Shown here: positions 7,671 through 15,110 of the stretch, piece by piece
Layout of the letters: every line of letters begins with the position of its first letter
How positions within the stretch are numbered: position 1 is the first letter of the stretch
Origin: Gammaproteobacteria bacterium
GTDB lineage: Bacteria > Pseudomonadota > Gammaproteobacteria > Granulosicoccales > Granulosicoccaceae
Assembly (NCBI GenBank): GCA_020444765.1
Contig: JAGRHW010000038.1
Span: 1-15,469 of the forward strand
DNA length: 15,469 bases
Direction: 5' to 3'
The notes under the pieces: generated by a model
Told to the model about the DNA's origin: nothing
Databases searched by the model: none
Seen by the model: the letters and a program-made list of their open reading frames with translations, nothing else
Translations under genes and position numbers: made by a program

Positions 7671-8402
7671 ATGATGAAAATCTTTATCGCAGGTATTACC
7701 GGGGCCACAGGCCGACTGGTCGCGTCTCAACTTCTCACCGGAGGCCACAGTGTTTTTGGCTTCGCGCGCAACCCGGACGCACTGCCGGACGAGATCCGAC
7801 ATCACCCGGCCCTGACCGTTAAACAAGGCAGCTTGCTAGCGCTATCCGATGCGGAGTTGACCGCCATGCTGGATCAGGTGGACGGGGTCGTGTCCTGTCT
7901 CGGCCATAACATGACATGCCAGGGCATCTGGGGTCACCCGCGAACACTAGTTCGCGATGCCGTCCAGCGCCTCACCACGCTCACTCAACACAAGCCCATG
8001 CGTTTCGTGCTGATGAGCAGCAATGGTGTAGCCAATCGATTAATACATGAGCGGTATTCGCTGACGGACCGGGCTATCATTGCGGTATTGCGCAAAATTC
8101 TACCTCCTCATCGCGATAACGAGCTCGCCGCTGATTTCCTGCAACACCAGACATTTTCTCAACTGGAGTGGTGCATCGTCCGGCCTGACAATCTGGTCGA
8201 CGAATCCGATGTCACAGATTACGCAGCGTTTCCTTCACCGCAACTGGGGGTGATCGCAGGTGCGGGGCAAACCAGCCGTATCAATGTTGCGGCATTTATG
8301 TGTGAGCTTTTGACGCAGGACAAAACGTGGGCTCGGTGGGAGGGGGCGTGGCCTGTATTGTATAACGAAGGTCGGTTAAATGAGAAGTTGGCTTTGATGT
8401 AA
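7671..8402 (+). CDS. NAD(P)-binding atypical SDR / NmrA-like protein
   Basis: A 243-residue Rossmann-fold protein. MMKIFIAGITGATGRLVAS carries the GxxGxxG dinucleotide-binding motif (G8, G11, G14). Later segments VDGVVSCLGHN, RFVLMSSNGVANR and EWCIVRPDNLVDES follow the NAD(P)H-binding (PF13460-like) plan: end of strand 4, strand 5 with SSNG, and the RP motif of strand 6. Such proteins are often redox sensors or quinone/flavin reductases rather than classical dehydrogenases, and the substrate is unknown. I chose 7671 because AAGGG lies about 7 bases upstream. An in-frame ATG at 7641 would add ten residues, and 7674 is a near-equivalent start. It is divergent from the LysR gene and is its likely target. 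Confidence 0.85.
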   Translation: MMKIFIAGITGATGRLVASQLLTGGHSVFGFARNPDALPDEIRHHPALTVKQGSLLALSDAELTAMLDQVDGVVSCLGHNMTCQGIWGHPRTLVRDAVQRLTTLTQHKPMRFVLMSSNGVANRLIHERYSLTDRAIIAVLRKILPPHRDNELAADFLQHQTFSQLEWCIVRPDNLVDESDVTDYAAFPSPQLGVIAGAGQTSRINVAAFMCELLTQDKTWARWEGAWPVLYNEGRLNEKLALM

Positions 8403-8425
8403 TTCAGAGCTGCATTAATCTGACT

Positions 8426-8608
8426 TTAATAATCTTTCACAAAAAGTAACCTTATCCACCCACCAAAATGACCAGGCTTTGCTAAATAAAGTGCCAGGGA
8501 TATTTTCTGCTCACAGCCAAAGTTTCCCTTGAATCTTAAATAATCGACGGTTTTAAAATTTCGCCACGAGCGTAATTGACTCCCGTAAACAACAAGCAAC
8601 TGCGTCAT
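8426..8608 (-). other. doubtful 60-aa open frame in AT-rich gap
   Basis: The 232-base AT-rich interval 8403–8634 holds one short minus-strand frame starting MTQLLVVYGSQLRSWRNF, with a weak AGGCAA about 9 bases before its ATG. No family is recognised. It could be a small gene, a decayed fragment or chance. It lies just upstream of, and divergent from, the GlyGly-CTERM gene. Confidence 0.2.
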
Positions 8609-8637
8609 TAGATTGCCTAATAATCAGATAACTCATG

Positions 8638-8653
8638 AAAAAAAAAAAAAAAA
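8638..8653 (+). repeat. poly-A tract (16 A) directly after an ATG
   Basis: An unbroken run of 16 A follows the ATG at 8635–8637. The tract length sets the reading frame: 15 or 18 A would join the ATG to the long open frame starting at 8663, while 16 A sends translation into another frame that stops soon after. It is a candidate phase-variation or slippage site, or a sequencing length error. Confidence 0.9.
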
Positions 8654-8662
8654 TCTCTCATA

Positions 8663-9397
8663 GTGTTGACGTCGCTTTTAACCATCCCGGCAACCCAGGC
8701 GGGTGCTGCCGACCTGGTAACAGCTAATGTGACATTTTCAGTTTACAGTTACTACGGGCTGAGCGAGCCAAACATAGGCTCCTGTACGTTTCAATTTGAC
8801 CAGTCTACATTAACCGAACTTGAAAATGACTGTGATGGAACGGCCCAAATCGTTGTCGGCGATTTTGTGTCGCTGTCCTGCACCCTTAACGATGGCGAAA
8901 AAGAAACCGTTTTTGGATTTGAGGATCTGCCGGGAAATACCTGGTACGCCAGCTATGGTGAATCCGGACAAGTTGAAAACAAGAATAATCGGGGGCCTGT
9001 GGAGAGCGGTAGCGATGATCGATTTCACCGGAGCTGGATAATCGGCGGAGAAACGCCAGAGGCTGATCAATTAACCATGGAATTTACCGCATTCAATAAT
9101 GAAAAAGTCGGTTCATTCTCTTTTGATAATCACAAAGGCTCTGTTCTCATAGGCGATTTTCTGATTGATGTTGACGCGCCCGATCCGGTAGAAGATGACA
9201 ACTTCGCACCGGCAACCTGCCCCTCAGAGCCGGTAGTGACAACACTTTCAGGCACCCCTGTCACAGAATCGAACTCCGATAACACCGATAACACCAGTGG
9301 CACCAGTGCAAGCGGCGGCGGTGGCGGAGGCTTTGCAGGATTCGTTTTACTCGCTTTGGCAGGAATCGCAGGTATTCGACGTAAACTGAAAAAATAA
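8663..9397 (+). CDS. exported protein with GlyGly-CTERM sorting tail; N-terminus frameshifted at poly-A
   Basis: The open frame gives 244 residues from a GTG that lacks a Shine-Dalgarno. The natural start is probably the ATG at 8635, which with 15 A would encode MKKKKKSLIVLTSLL followed by TIPATQAGAA, a convincing signal peptide of about 25 residues. The body is acidic, with four cysteines (in GSCTF, NDCDG, LSCTL, ATCPS), and I recognise no domain. A Ser/Thr/Asn-rich linker with a tandem 9-base repeat (GATAACACC twice, 9278–9295) leads to SGGGGGGFAGFVLLALAGIA, then GIRRKLKK. This Gly-rich, hydrophobic and basic tail is the GlyGly-CTERM pattern, cleaved by rhombosortase in bacteria with type II secretion. 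Cell-surface or extracellular location is inferred. Neither rhombosortase nor type II secretion genes are in the window. A stem-loop follows the stop. Confidence 0.8.
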   Translation: MLTSLLTIPATQAGAADLVTANVTFSVYSYYGLSEPNIGSCTFQFDQSTLTELENDCDGTAQIVVGDFVSLSCTLNDGEKETVFGFEDLPGNTWYASYGESGQVENKNNRGPVESGSDDRFHRSWIIGGETPEADQLTMEFTAFNNEKVGSFSFDNHKGSVLIGDFLIDVDAPDPVEDDNFAPATCPSEPVVTTLSGTPVTESNSDNTDNTSGTSASGGGGGGFAGFVLLALAGIAGIRRKLKK

Positions 9398-9422
9398 ATC
9401 GATACCACTTTTTTGCACTTAC

Positions 9423-9447
9423 GCTGTGTCGGGCTCTCCGGCACAGC
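9423..9447 (+). terminator. stem-loop downstream of the GlyGly-CTERM gene
   Basis: GCTGTGTCGG and CCGGCACAGC pair over 10 bp (one G·T) around a 5-base loop, 26 bases after the stop. The downstream TGCTTATTT is only partly T-rich, so it is a moderate intrinsic terminator candidate on the plus strand. Confidence 0.55.
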
Positions 9448-9812
9448 TGCTTATTTAACCTGCTCGATAGACTCCAGTAACTATCAGGGGCACCTGTCGT
9501 TACCGCCTCATCAATCCGTGATTTGATACTGATGTATTCACTGTCTTCAAAACTGGTTGCCTGCTTCCCGCCGCAGAGTCATACCACGAGGTTCACCGGG
9601 CGACCACTGCCGATTCAGTCTGTCACAACTTAAGTGTCGATGCGCAGCAGCGAGGTACGCTGCTCCTTGCCGTCATTGCATTCGTCGCGGCGGGCCCGAT
9701 TGTCCTGCAAGGTCGACCGGCGGCCAGCTGGTGGCCGTGCCGATTTTCAATGGTGATTGACACAGCTGGCTCCGGTGGTGCATACGGAACAACGCGTTCC
9801 CCGGATTTCTGG
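9448..9812. other. gene-free stretch with protein-like scraps
   Basis: There is no complete gene between the stem-loop and the ggt end. Two minus-strand stretches look protein-like. At 9630–9783 an ATG-led frame (MHHRSQLCQSPLKIG) would need a one-base shift to join a frame ending NDGKEQRTSLLRIDT before a TAA. At 9445–9578 a start-less frame reads SFEDSEYISIKSRIDE and GAPDSYWSLSSRL. Neither matches a family I recognise. Both may be remnants of decayed genes. Confidence 0.3.
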
Positions 9813-10877
9813 CTACCGACCCATCACACGTCCAACACGGCGAGGATCAGCACCACCTTGCAATCCGTCACTCGTGATTGTAATGCCATGCAAACCCGAG
9901 TTCAGATCCCTGACGCTAACGGTGTGGCCCAGCGCTTCCAGACTCTCTTTCAGCTCAACCGCTGCTGTGTCTTCTTCCAGATCGGTACTACCGTTGCGAT
10001 TAACGAAGTGGGGCAGGCTGATAGGGGCCTGTATATCCAGATCCCATTCGAGCACACCCAGCAGGGTTTTGGCCACGTAGTTGATGATACGGCTGCCGCC
10101 GGGTGAGCCTATAATCATGGACAGGTCGCCGTTTTCGTCAAAAACCATAAAGGGTGACATGGAGCTTCTGGGACGTTTTCCCGGTTGAACCCTATTGGCG
10201 ATGAGCTGACCGTTTTCAGCTTCACTGAAAGAAAAATCGGTGAGCTGGTTATTGAGCAGAAACTCATGCACCATAACCGTGGAACCGAAGGCCATTTCAA
10301 TACTGGATGTCATGGAAAAGCCGTTGCCGGCTTTATCGACAATACTGAAATGTGTCGTGCTGGGTTGTTCGGGCGATTGCGAAACCAGCCAGTTGGTATC
10401 GGCGTTGGGTGGCGTGCCCGGAGTTGCATTACCCATATCATTCGGGCCGATCAGTTCGGCACGTTCACTCAGATAGTCGCTGTCGATCAGGCCCTCAACC
10501 AGTACGTTAACAAAATCTGCATCAGCCATGTATTTTCCGCGGTCAGCATAGGCGAGTCTGCCGGCCTGTGCGAACAGATGAACGGCCTCAGGTGAGAGCG
10601 GCTCGTACTGACTCAGGTTTTTGTCCTCAAGCAGTTTGAGCATCTGTATCACTGTCATACCACCGGATGTCGGCGGGCCCATGCCGCATATTTTGTGCGC
10701 TTTACACGCTGCACACACCGGTGGTCGTTCAATGGATTCGTAGGCGATCATGTCTTCGATGGTGATCAGCCCGGGGTTATCGGCGGCTGTATTGCGGGCG
10801 GCATCAACTATATCCAGCGCGATCTGCCCTTTGTAAAAACCCTTTGCACCCAACAAGGCAATGCGCCGGAACGTCAT
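9813..10877 (-). pseudogene. ggt: gamma-glutamyltranspeptidase, C-terminal part (frameshifted gene)
   Basis: Open frame of 354 residues from an internal ATG (MTFRRIALLGAKGFYKG). It covers the end of the large subunit and all of the small subunit. The processing site and nucleophile are in SPEQPSTTHFSIVDKAGN: T174 of this fragment should be the autocatalytic cleavage and catalytic Thr (E. coli GGT has TTHYSVVDK). PGKRPRSSMSP, GSPGGSRIINYV and the closing GGADPRRVGRV are family hallmarks. GGT hydrolyses or transfers the gamma-glutamyl group of glutathione in the periplasm. A cysteine-rich VCAACKAHKIC (C55, C58, C64) precedes GMGPPTSGG. The upstream half lies in another frame, so as written the enzyme cannot be made intact and this half lacks a signal peptide. 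Confidence 0.85.
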
Positions 10878-10884
10878 GGCGAGC

Positions 10885-11556
10885 TCAGGATTTTTCTTGA
10901 TAACGCCCCCGCCTGCAGCGGTTTGCCATCGGGAAAGAAATAATCCCAGGCTGCGCCGTAACGTCCCAGAGCCGGATTTGTGCCCCGGCTATAGAAGCGG
11001 CGAGTTTTGGCGAGACCTCAAAGCCTTCTTCCGACAAACGGATGGCATCTTCAAACAACGCTGCCCAGGGCAGTTTTCCGTGTTGCGTGTGGATTTTCTC
11101 CATCATCGCAATCACGCCGGGTACGCCGACAGCGCGGCCGCCTGCCAGCGCTTCCCACCAGCTCATGTTTTCACCGTCTTGCTGGAAGAGTTTACCGTCA
11201 GCTGCCATAGGGGCTTTTTCACGCCCGTCAAAGCTTTGCAGAGATTGCTTTTCCTTGTCCCAGTAAAGCGCGAACGCGCCACCGCCAATGCCACTGGACT
11301 CAGGCTCGACCAGATTGAGCACCATCTGCACAGCAATCGCAGCATCAATGGCACTGCCGCCTTTTTCCAGAATGCGCACACCGGCTTCGCTGGCGTAGGG
11401 GTTGGCGGAAGACACCATGTACTCACTGGCATGAACGAGTTGTTGATCAATGCGTCCGTTGCCGAACTCGGGGTAGCGGGATTCTCTGGCCGAAAGCGTT
11501 GGGGAGATCAGTGTGATGCAGAGTGTGGCTGACAATAGCGTTGTTAAAATTCTCAT
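10885..11556 (-). pseudogene. ggt: gamma-glutamyltranspeptidase, N-terminal part (frameshifted gene)
   Basis: Open frame of 223 residues beginning with a signal peptide (MRILTTLLSATLCITLISPT, cleavage near LSA). Large-subunit motifs follow: MVSSANPYASEAGVRILEKG, GSAIDAAIAVQ, VEPESSGIGGGAF, DGREKAP and AVGVPGVIAMME. After about residue 190 the reading goes wrong. Adding one G in the run complementary to 10965–10967 and one in that complementary to 10906–10910 restores WGRYGAAWDYFFPDGKPLQ, then AGGVIKKNPELAMTFRRIA, which leads straight into the downstream half. With both bases added, 9813–11556 becomes 582 codons (581 residues), a normal GGT length. The start has GCAGGA just upstream. It is a recent pseudogene or an assembly error. 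Confidence 0.85.
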
Positions 11557-11749
11557 GATCCTGCTCTTGTGGTGGCCGTTCGCAATTTCCAGACAGTCTG
11601 ACGCTGAATGGGGGTGGGTGCAAGCTGGTGATAAGCAGGGGAGGGATGACTGGGATCAGCATTCAGATTCAAGCGCTGTAATACCGGAAATGATTGGTAT
11701 TTTTTACCTGCAGGCCCTCATGCCATGTGTTCCAATCTGCATTGAACGC

Positions 11750-11779
11750 CGGACATGTCCAACTGCCGGATCCTATGTT
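11750..11779 (+). promoter_or_regulatory. candidate promoter with palindrome, upstream of the 157-aa secreted protein gene
   Basis: CGGACA (4 of 6 to -35), an 18-base spacer and TATGTT (4 of 6 to -10) lie about 30 bases before the gene at 11810. The perfect palindrome GGACATGTCC (11751–11760) overlaps the -35, so a repressor site is conceivable. The remainder of the 253-base gap 11557–11809, between divergent genes, shows nothing else I can name. Confidence 0.3.
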
Positions 11780-11809
11780 TCATACAGTTCTTGTTGAAGG
11801 GGAAAAGTC

Positions 11810-12283
11810 ATGAGAAAACTATTGGTGTTGATGCTGGTCGGAGCGATTTTGCCCGCTGGGTATACAGCCGCCTCTGAGGGCTTTGATATAGAGGCGATGA
11901 ACAAGGAAATACTCGAATTTTCGGGCCACCTGGAAACCTGTACTCCCTATGAGGCCGTTATTATTCACATCATGACAGGGGATGAACTGTCACGAAAAAT
12001 CGTAGGCATGGAAGCGGGCAAGTGCATTTACATTGAAGAAATGCCTCAAGGAGGAAAGATGACGTGCAAGTATCCCGAATCCATGCTGACACCAATTGCA
12101 GCATACTACCGAAAGGCGGCTAAAGCAGAGTCTTTCTCGGTTAATGTAAAATCGTCTTATTCTGATTCCGCTTTCGAGTCGGAGTCTACATACAGCTTAA
12201 ATGGAAAAGTGGTTGAGAATCCGCTTCAGGAAGTTCTGGAGAATGGAGTGTGTGTGATTTCAGGGTACTCGCTGGGTGAGTGA
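11810..12283 (+). CDS. small secreted protein of unknown function
   Basis: A 157-residue protein with a clear signal peptide (MRKLLVLMLVGAILPAGYTA, cleavage near residue 20–21). The mature part is about 136 residues with four cysteines (C44, C72, C86, C148), enough for two periplasmic disulfides. No family is recognised; segments such as FSGHLETCTPYEA and GMEAGKCIYIEEMPQGGK are distinctive. There is no lipobox and no further membrane segment. AAGGGG about 8 bases before the ATG supports the start. It is divergent from the broken ggt, and the next gene on this strand begins about 110 bases later, so it is probably a single-gene unit. It resembles small periplasmic proteins that circulate among gammaproteobacteria, but function cannot be assigned. 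Confidence 0.75.
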   Translation: MRKLLVLMLVGAILPAGYTAASEGFDIEAMNKEILEFSGHLETCTPYEAVIIHIMTGDELSRKIVGMEAGKCIYIEEMPQGGKMTCKYPESMLTPIAAYYRKAAKAESFSVNVKSSYSDSAFESESTYSLNGKVVENPLQEVLENGVCVISGYSLGE

Positions 12284-12393
12284 TTGTTCTTATTTACACT
12301 CCGGTACATTGCTATATCTAATTTTGTGGGACTTTGGTTAAACCTGCGCTTCCTTAGCATGAAAAAATCGGATTGAGTGACAGTGGAAAACAT

Positions 12394-13977
12394 ATGATGA
12401 ATTTGTATTCTTTCACCAAAGCGCTCCTCGTAATAGCGACGCTTTTTGTACCACAAATGTCTTCTTTCGCGTGGGCGTCCAACACCAACTACTACATCTC
12501 ATCAAGCCAAGGCAATGACAGCTACCACGGCACTTCAACGTTGAAACCCTGGAAAAACCTAGACAAGATTTGGTTGAAAGGTGTTCTTCAACCCGGAGAT
12601 CGAGTACATCTGAAGCGAGGGGACTCATGGCACGCGAACATCTTGATTCGAGGGGCGGGCACCCCAGGTAACCCAGTCCTTCTGTCATCGTACGGAGACG
12701 GTGCAGACCCAATTATCTATGGCGACCGCTATGCATTGCGTTGGACTGCTATCGAAGGACATACAGGGGTCTTTCGAGCCGAGGTGGGACGAAGGGCTAA
12801 CATCATTTTGGAACTTAATGGTGCTAAGGTGATTCGATACAAGAAAGGGTCTAAAACTTGGATTGATGAAGCGACGTTGAACGATCTACCAGTTGGACAA
12901 TATTGGACCAGCTACAACGAACCGGATGTCTATTTTCGGTCGAACAACGATAAACCTCCTTCAAGCGATATCCTCCGAGTCGTCCGGCAGCAAGTAATCG
13001 CCGCAGAAGGCAAAAACATCATTATCGAAAACCTACATATCGTCGGTGGTCACGTAGCGGTGGACGCTGAAAAAACTACCGGTTTCGTAGCCCGCGGCCT
13101 AACCATCGAAGATGTGCAGGGCATCGGGATCTACTTTAGGAACCAAAATGAGGACGGCTTGGCTGAGAACAATCTGATTCTGCGATCTGGCAATACGGCG
13201 CTCTACGCCCGCATGAGCACTCGGATCACCTTTCGAGGGAATCGTGTTTACGATGTAGCCGGTATAGTGGGGGACCGCTGCTTGGTGGGTCTTGAGAAAT
13301 CGGTCAGCACCGTAGTCGAAGACAATCTGCTCGTCAACGCACGGTGCGGCATAGATTACCACTTTGACCGAGGCAGCATAGTTCGCAACAACGTGGTAGC
13401 AAAGTCAGGAAACTGCATTGTTCCACACGGAACTGACATGCAGGTCTACGGGAATACCTGTTGGCTAGAAGGAAAGCCAAAGGGTCGCTGGCACAGCGGC
13501 ACCAACATACAAAACGTTGAGGTCGACGGATATATAGGAACGGCAGAGTTCCACGACAACACGATTTACAACTGTACACCCTACTGCCTTCGCGCCATCA
13601 GACCAGGCGTGGTTCTCAGAAACAATGTGGTCTTCGGTTCAAGTGGCATCTTTCCCTACGCGGCAGCACATCTCGACATTGGCGCCGATTCCGACCTCAA
13701 TACCTTTGTTGTCGATAAGTCTGAAACCGAGTGGCGCTGGGGCGGCGATGGCGCCGAAGGTACTGCGTACTCGGACTTTGCCAAGTTCCAAACGGTTACG
13801 GGACAAGAGTTGAATTCGACCGTAGAGCCCTATCGAGATGCCTGCTGGCGCATGCCGTTCGAAGAGTTCCTGGCTTCGTACACTACTGACACCAACGAAA
13901 ACGGTATAGCGGATTTCTGCGATTCCCCACACGCCGCCAACCGCAGCCCATTCAAAAGTGCAGATGGTGTGCATTAA
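12394..13977 (+). CDS. exported right-handed parallel beta-helix protein
   Basis: About 527 residues from ATG 12394, with GGA about 8 bases upstream. An ATG at 12397 or an in-frame TTG at 12373 are alternatives. The signal peptide is MMNLYSFTKALLVIATLFVP…FAWA. The mature start YYISSSQGNDSYHGTS followed by LKPWKNLDKI is the N-terminal cap seen in DUF1565/polysaccharide-lyase-like beta-helix proteins. Repeated coils follow (IIIENLHIVGGHVAV, GLAENNLILRSGNTAL, RITFRGNRVYDVAGI, STVVEDNLLVNARCGI, GSIVRNNVVAKSGNCI, GVVLRNNVVFGSSGI), each with an N-x-(V/I/L) asparagine-ladder feel. The C-terminus has DTNENGIADFCD, resembling a calcium-binding thrombospondin type 3 loop. It probably binds or cleaves a polysaccharide outside the cell; no catalytic residues can be named. 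GC content is lower than in the left-hand genes, hinting at transfer. Confidence 0.8.
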   Translation: MMNLYSFTKALLVIATLFVPQMSSFAWASNTNYYISSSQGNDSYHGTSTLKPWKNLDKIWLKGVLQPGDRVHLKRGDSWHANILIRGAGTPGNPVLLSSYGDGADPIIYGDRYALRWTAIEGHTGVFRAEVGRRANIILELNGAKVIRYKKGSKTWIDEATLNDLPVGQYWTSYNEPDVYFRSNNDKPPSSDILRVVRQQVIAAEGKNIIIENLHIVGGHVAVDAEKTTGFVARGLTIEDVQGIGIYFRNQNEDGLAENNLILRSGNTALYARMSTRITFRGNRVYDVAGIVGDRCLVGLEKSVSTVVEDNLLVNARCGIDYHFDRGSIVRNNVVAKSGNCIVPHGTDMQVYGNTCWLEGKPKGRWHSGTNIQNVEVDGYIGTAEFHDNTIYNCTPYCLRAIRPGVVLRNNVVFGSSGIFPYAAAHLDIGADSDLNTFVVDKSETEWRWGGDGAEGTAYSDFAKFQTVTGQELNSTVEPYRDACWRMPFEEFLASYTTDTNENGIADFCDSPHAANRSPFKSADGVH

Positions 13978-14142
13978 TATTAAGTAGCACCTTCCGCACT
14001 GACGTTCATATTGACAATGATCAGGAGGGGCTAAAAGCTATTTTCTCACTCCATCAAATTGCTGTTCGATCGCATTCTCAGAAATCCTTACGCGAAGAAG
14101 GACGGAGTTTATTTGAAGGCGAAAACCTGGAGTAATCACACC

Positions 14143-15024
14143 TCAATTATCCGGCGCCAAATAAGGCACAAACTGCAACGGCAATAGACTTCGTTCCGAT
14201 TCCGGTATTGATCCGTAGTGTTCGACCCAGAGGTCAAACAGTTTTTGCAGGTCGACAAGTGTTATTCGCCGTTTCTCCTGCTCCCTGGCTTCTTTTTCCG
14301 CGTCGCGTGTGAATCCGCCTGTTGCGACGAATAATCCAACATCGTTTTCGCCAAGGGTGGACATAAACGCTCTCAGCGTTTCTGCACTTACTTTGGTTTG
14401 GGGAGTTCTCTTGACCTGGACTTTTATCCTCGGGCCTTGCACTCCCAGAGGATCAGTGTGCGCCAGGATATCGATTCCTTTGTCTGGCCCTGGTGGTGAG
14501 ACCCATGCGATGTGATATCCCATGCCCCTGAGTAGTCCGGCAACGATTTCCTGAAAGTCGTACGGATTGATATTTGCCAAAAAATCTCGGATTTCCGCCC
14601 AGGCGACTTCTTGTGCTTCCTCCAAGGTGGTGGAGTCGGATTTAGTTTCTTCGTCGTCTCCGGAGTCGTCGGGTTGATCTTTCTTCCAGACCCTATAGAG
14701 CCTGCTGGATTCTGCGTACAGGTCTGCCGGGTTCTGAAATTCCGCAAGTGCGTCCAGCCCGACCGGGTTGATTGTCCAGACGCCCTTTTCTTTCGTCATC
14801 CAGCCAGCCTTGACCGGCGCGATGGTCAGGAATCGCAGAATCTTATCAAATCGACGGACTCCGGGTCGATTTGGGTAGTCACCTTTTTCGTGATCCGACA
14901 GCGTTAATCGGCTTGCGGCGGCAGCGATTACATCCTTCGCTTGAACACCGTCGGGGTTCTCTTTCAGAATTTGCAGAAATGCTATTTGGATTTGACCTTT
15001 TCGTGTGTCTGTTGGCAGAGTCAT
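14143..15024 (-). CDS. Mrr-type (type IV) restriction endonuclease
   Basis: A 293-residue protein with two domains. Residues about 8–95 form an Mrr_N-like winged helix (GQIQIAFLQILKENPDGVQA, then DHEKGDYPNRPGVRRFDKI). An acidic linker (about 116–138, DQPDDSGDDEETKSDS) follows. Residues about 150–270 are the Mrr_cat PD-(D/E)xK nuclease: E159 in DFQEIVAGLLRGMGY, D185 in PDKGIDILAH, then Q203 and K205 in IKVQVKRT. All expected active-site residues are present. Mrr enzymes cut DNA carrying foreign methylation, defending against modified phage or plasmid DNA. No methyltransferase or other defence gene adjoins it, as expected for type IV systems. The start has a strong AGGAG 6 bases upstream. It converges on the beta-helix gene and is followed upstream by a short repeat-bearing gap. 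Confidence 0.92.
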   Translation of the reverse strand: MTLPTDTRKGQIQIAFLQILKENPDGVQAKDVIAAAASRLTLSDHEKGDYPNRPGVRRFDKILRFLTIAPVKAGWMTKEKGVWTINPVGLDALAEFQNPADLYAESSRLYRVWKKDQPDDSGDDEETKSDSTTLEEAQEVAWAEIRDFLANINPYDFQEIVAGLLRGMGYHIAWVSPPGPDKGIDILAHTDPLGVQGPRIKVQVKRTPQTKVSAETLRAFMSTLGENDVGLFVATGGFTRDAEKEAREQEKRRITLVDLQKLFDLWVEHYGSIPESERSLLPLQFVPYLAPDN

Positions 15025-15088
15025 TTAACTCCTCGCTTCGACAGCCATTTATGCAACCATGCCACCTATCTGATTGACATCAATTCAA

Positions 15089-15110
15089 GGAATTCCGGGG
15101 ACAGTTTACT
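15089..15110. repeat. possible REP/RAYT-associated repeat word
   Basis: The palindrome GGAATTCC runs into GGGGACAGTTTACT. The word GGGGACAGT(T/A)TAC next to AATTCC is one I associate with sequences flanking Y1 (IS200-like, RAYT) transposase genes in many proteobacteria. An AATTC/GAATT pair (15082–15094) could form a small hairpin. No transposase is present. This rests on memory of the motif, not on a search. Confidence 0.35.

Noticed and set aside
9278..9295. Tandem GATAACACC repeat as a possible CRISPR-like or regulatory repeat
   Set aside because: Only two short adjacent copies inside a coding Ser/Thr/Asn linker; ordinary low-complexity linker DNA.
10861..11532. 223-aa plus-strand open frame over ggt
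   Set aside because: Antisense to GGT signal peptide and large-subunit motifs; no supporting features.
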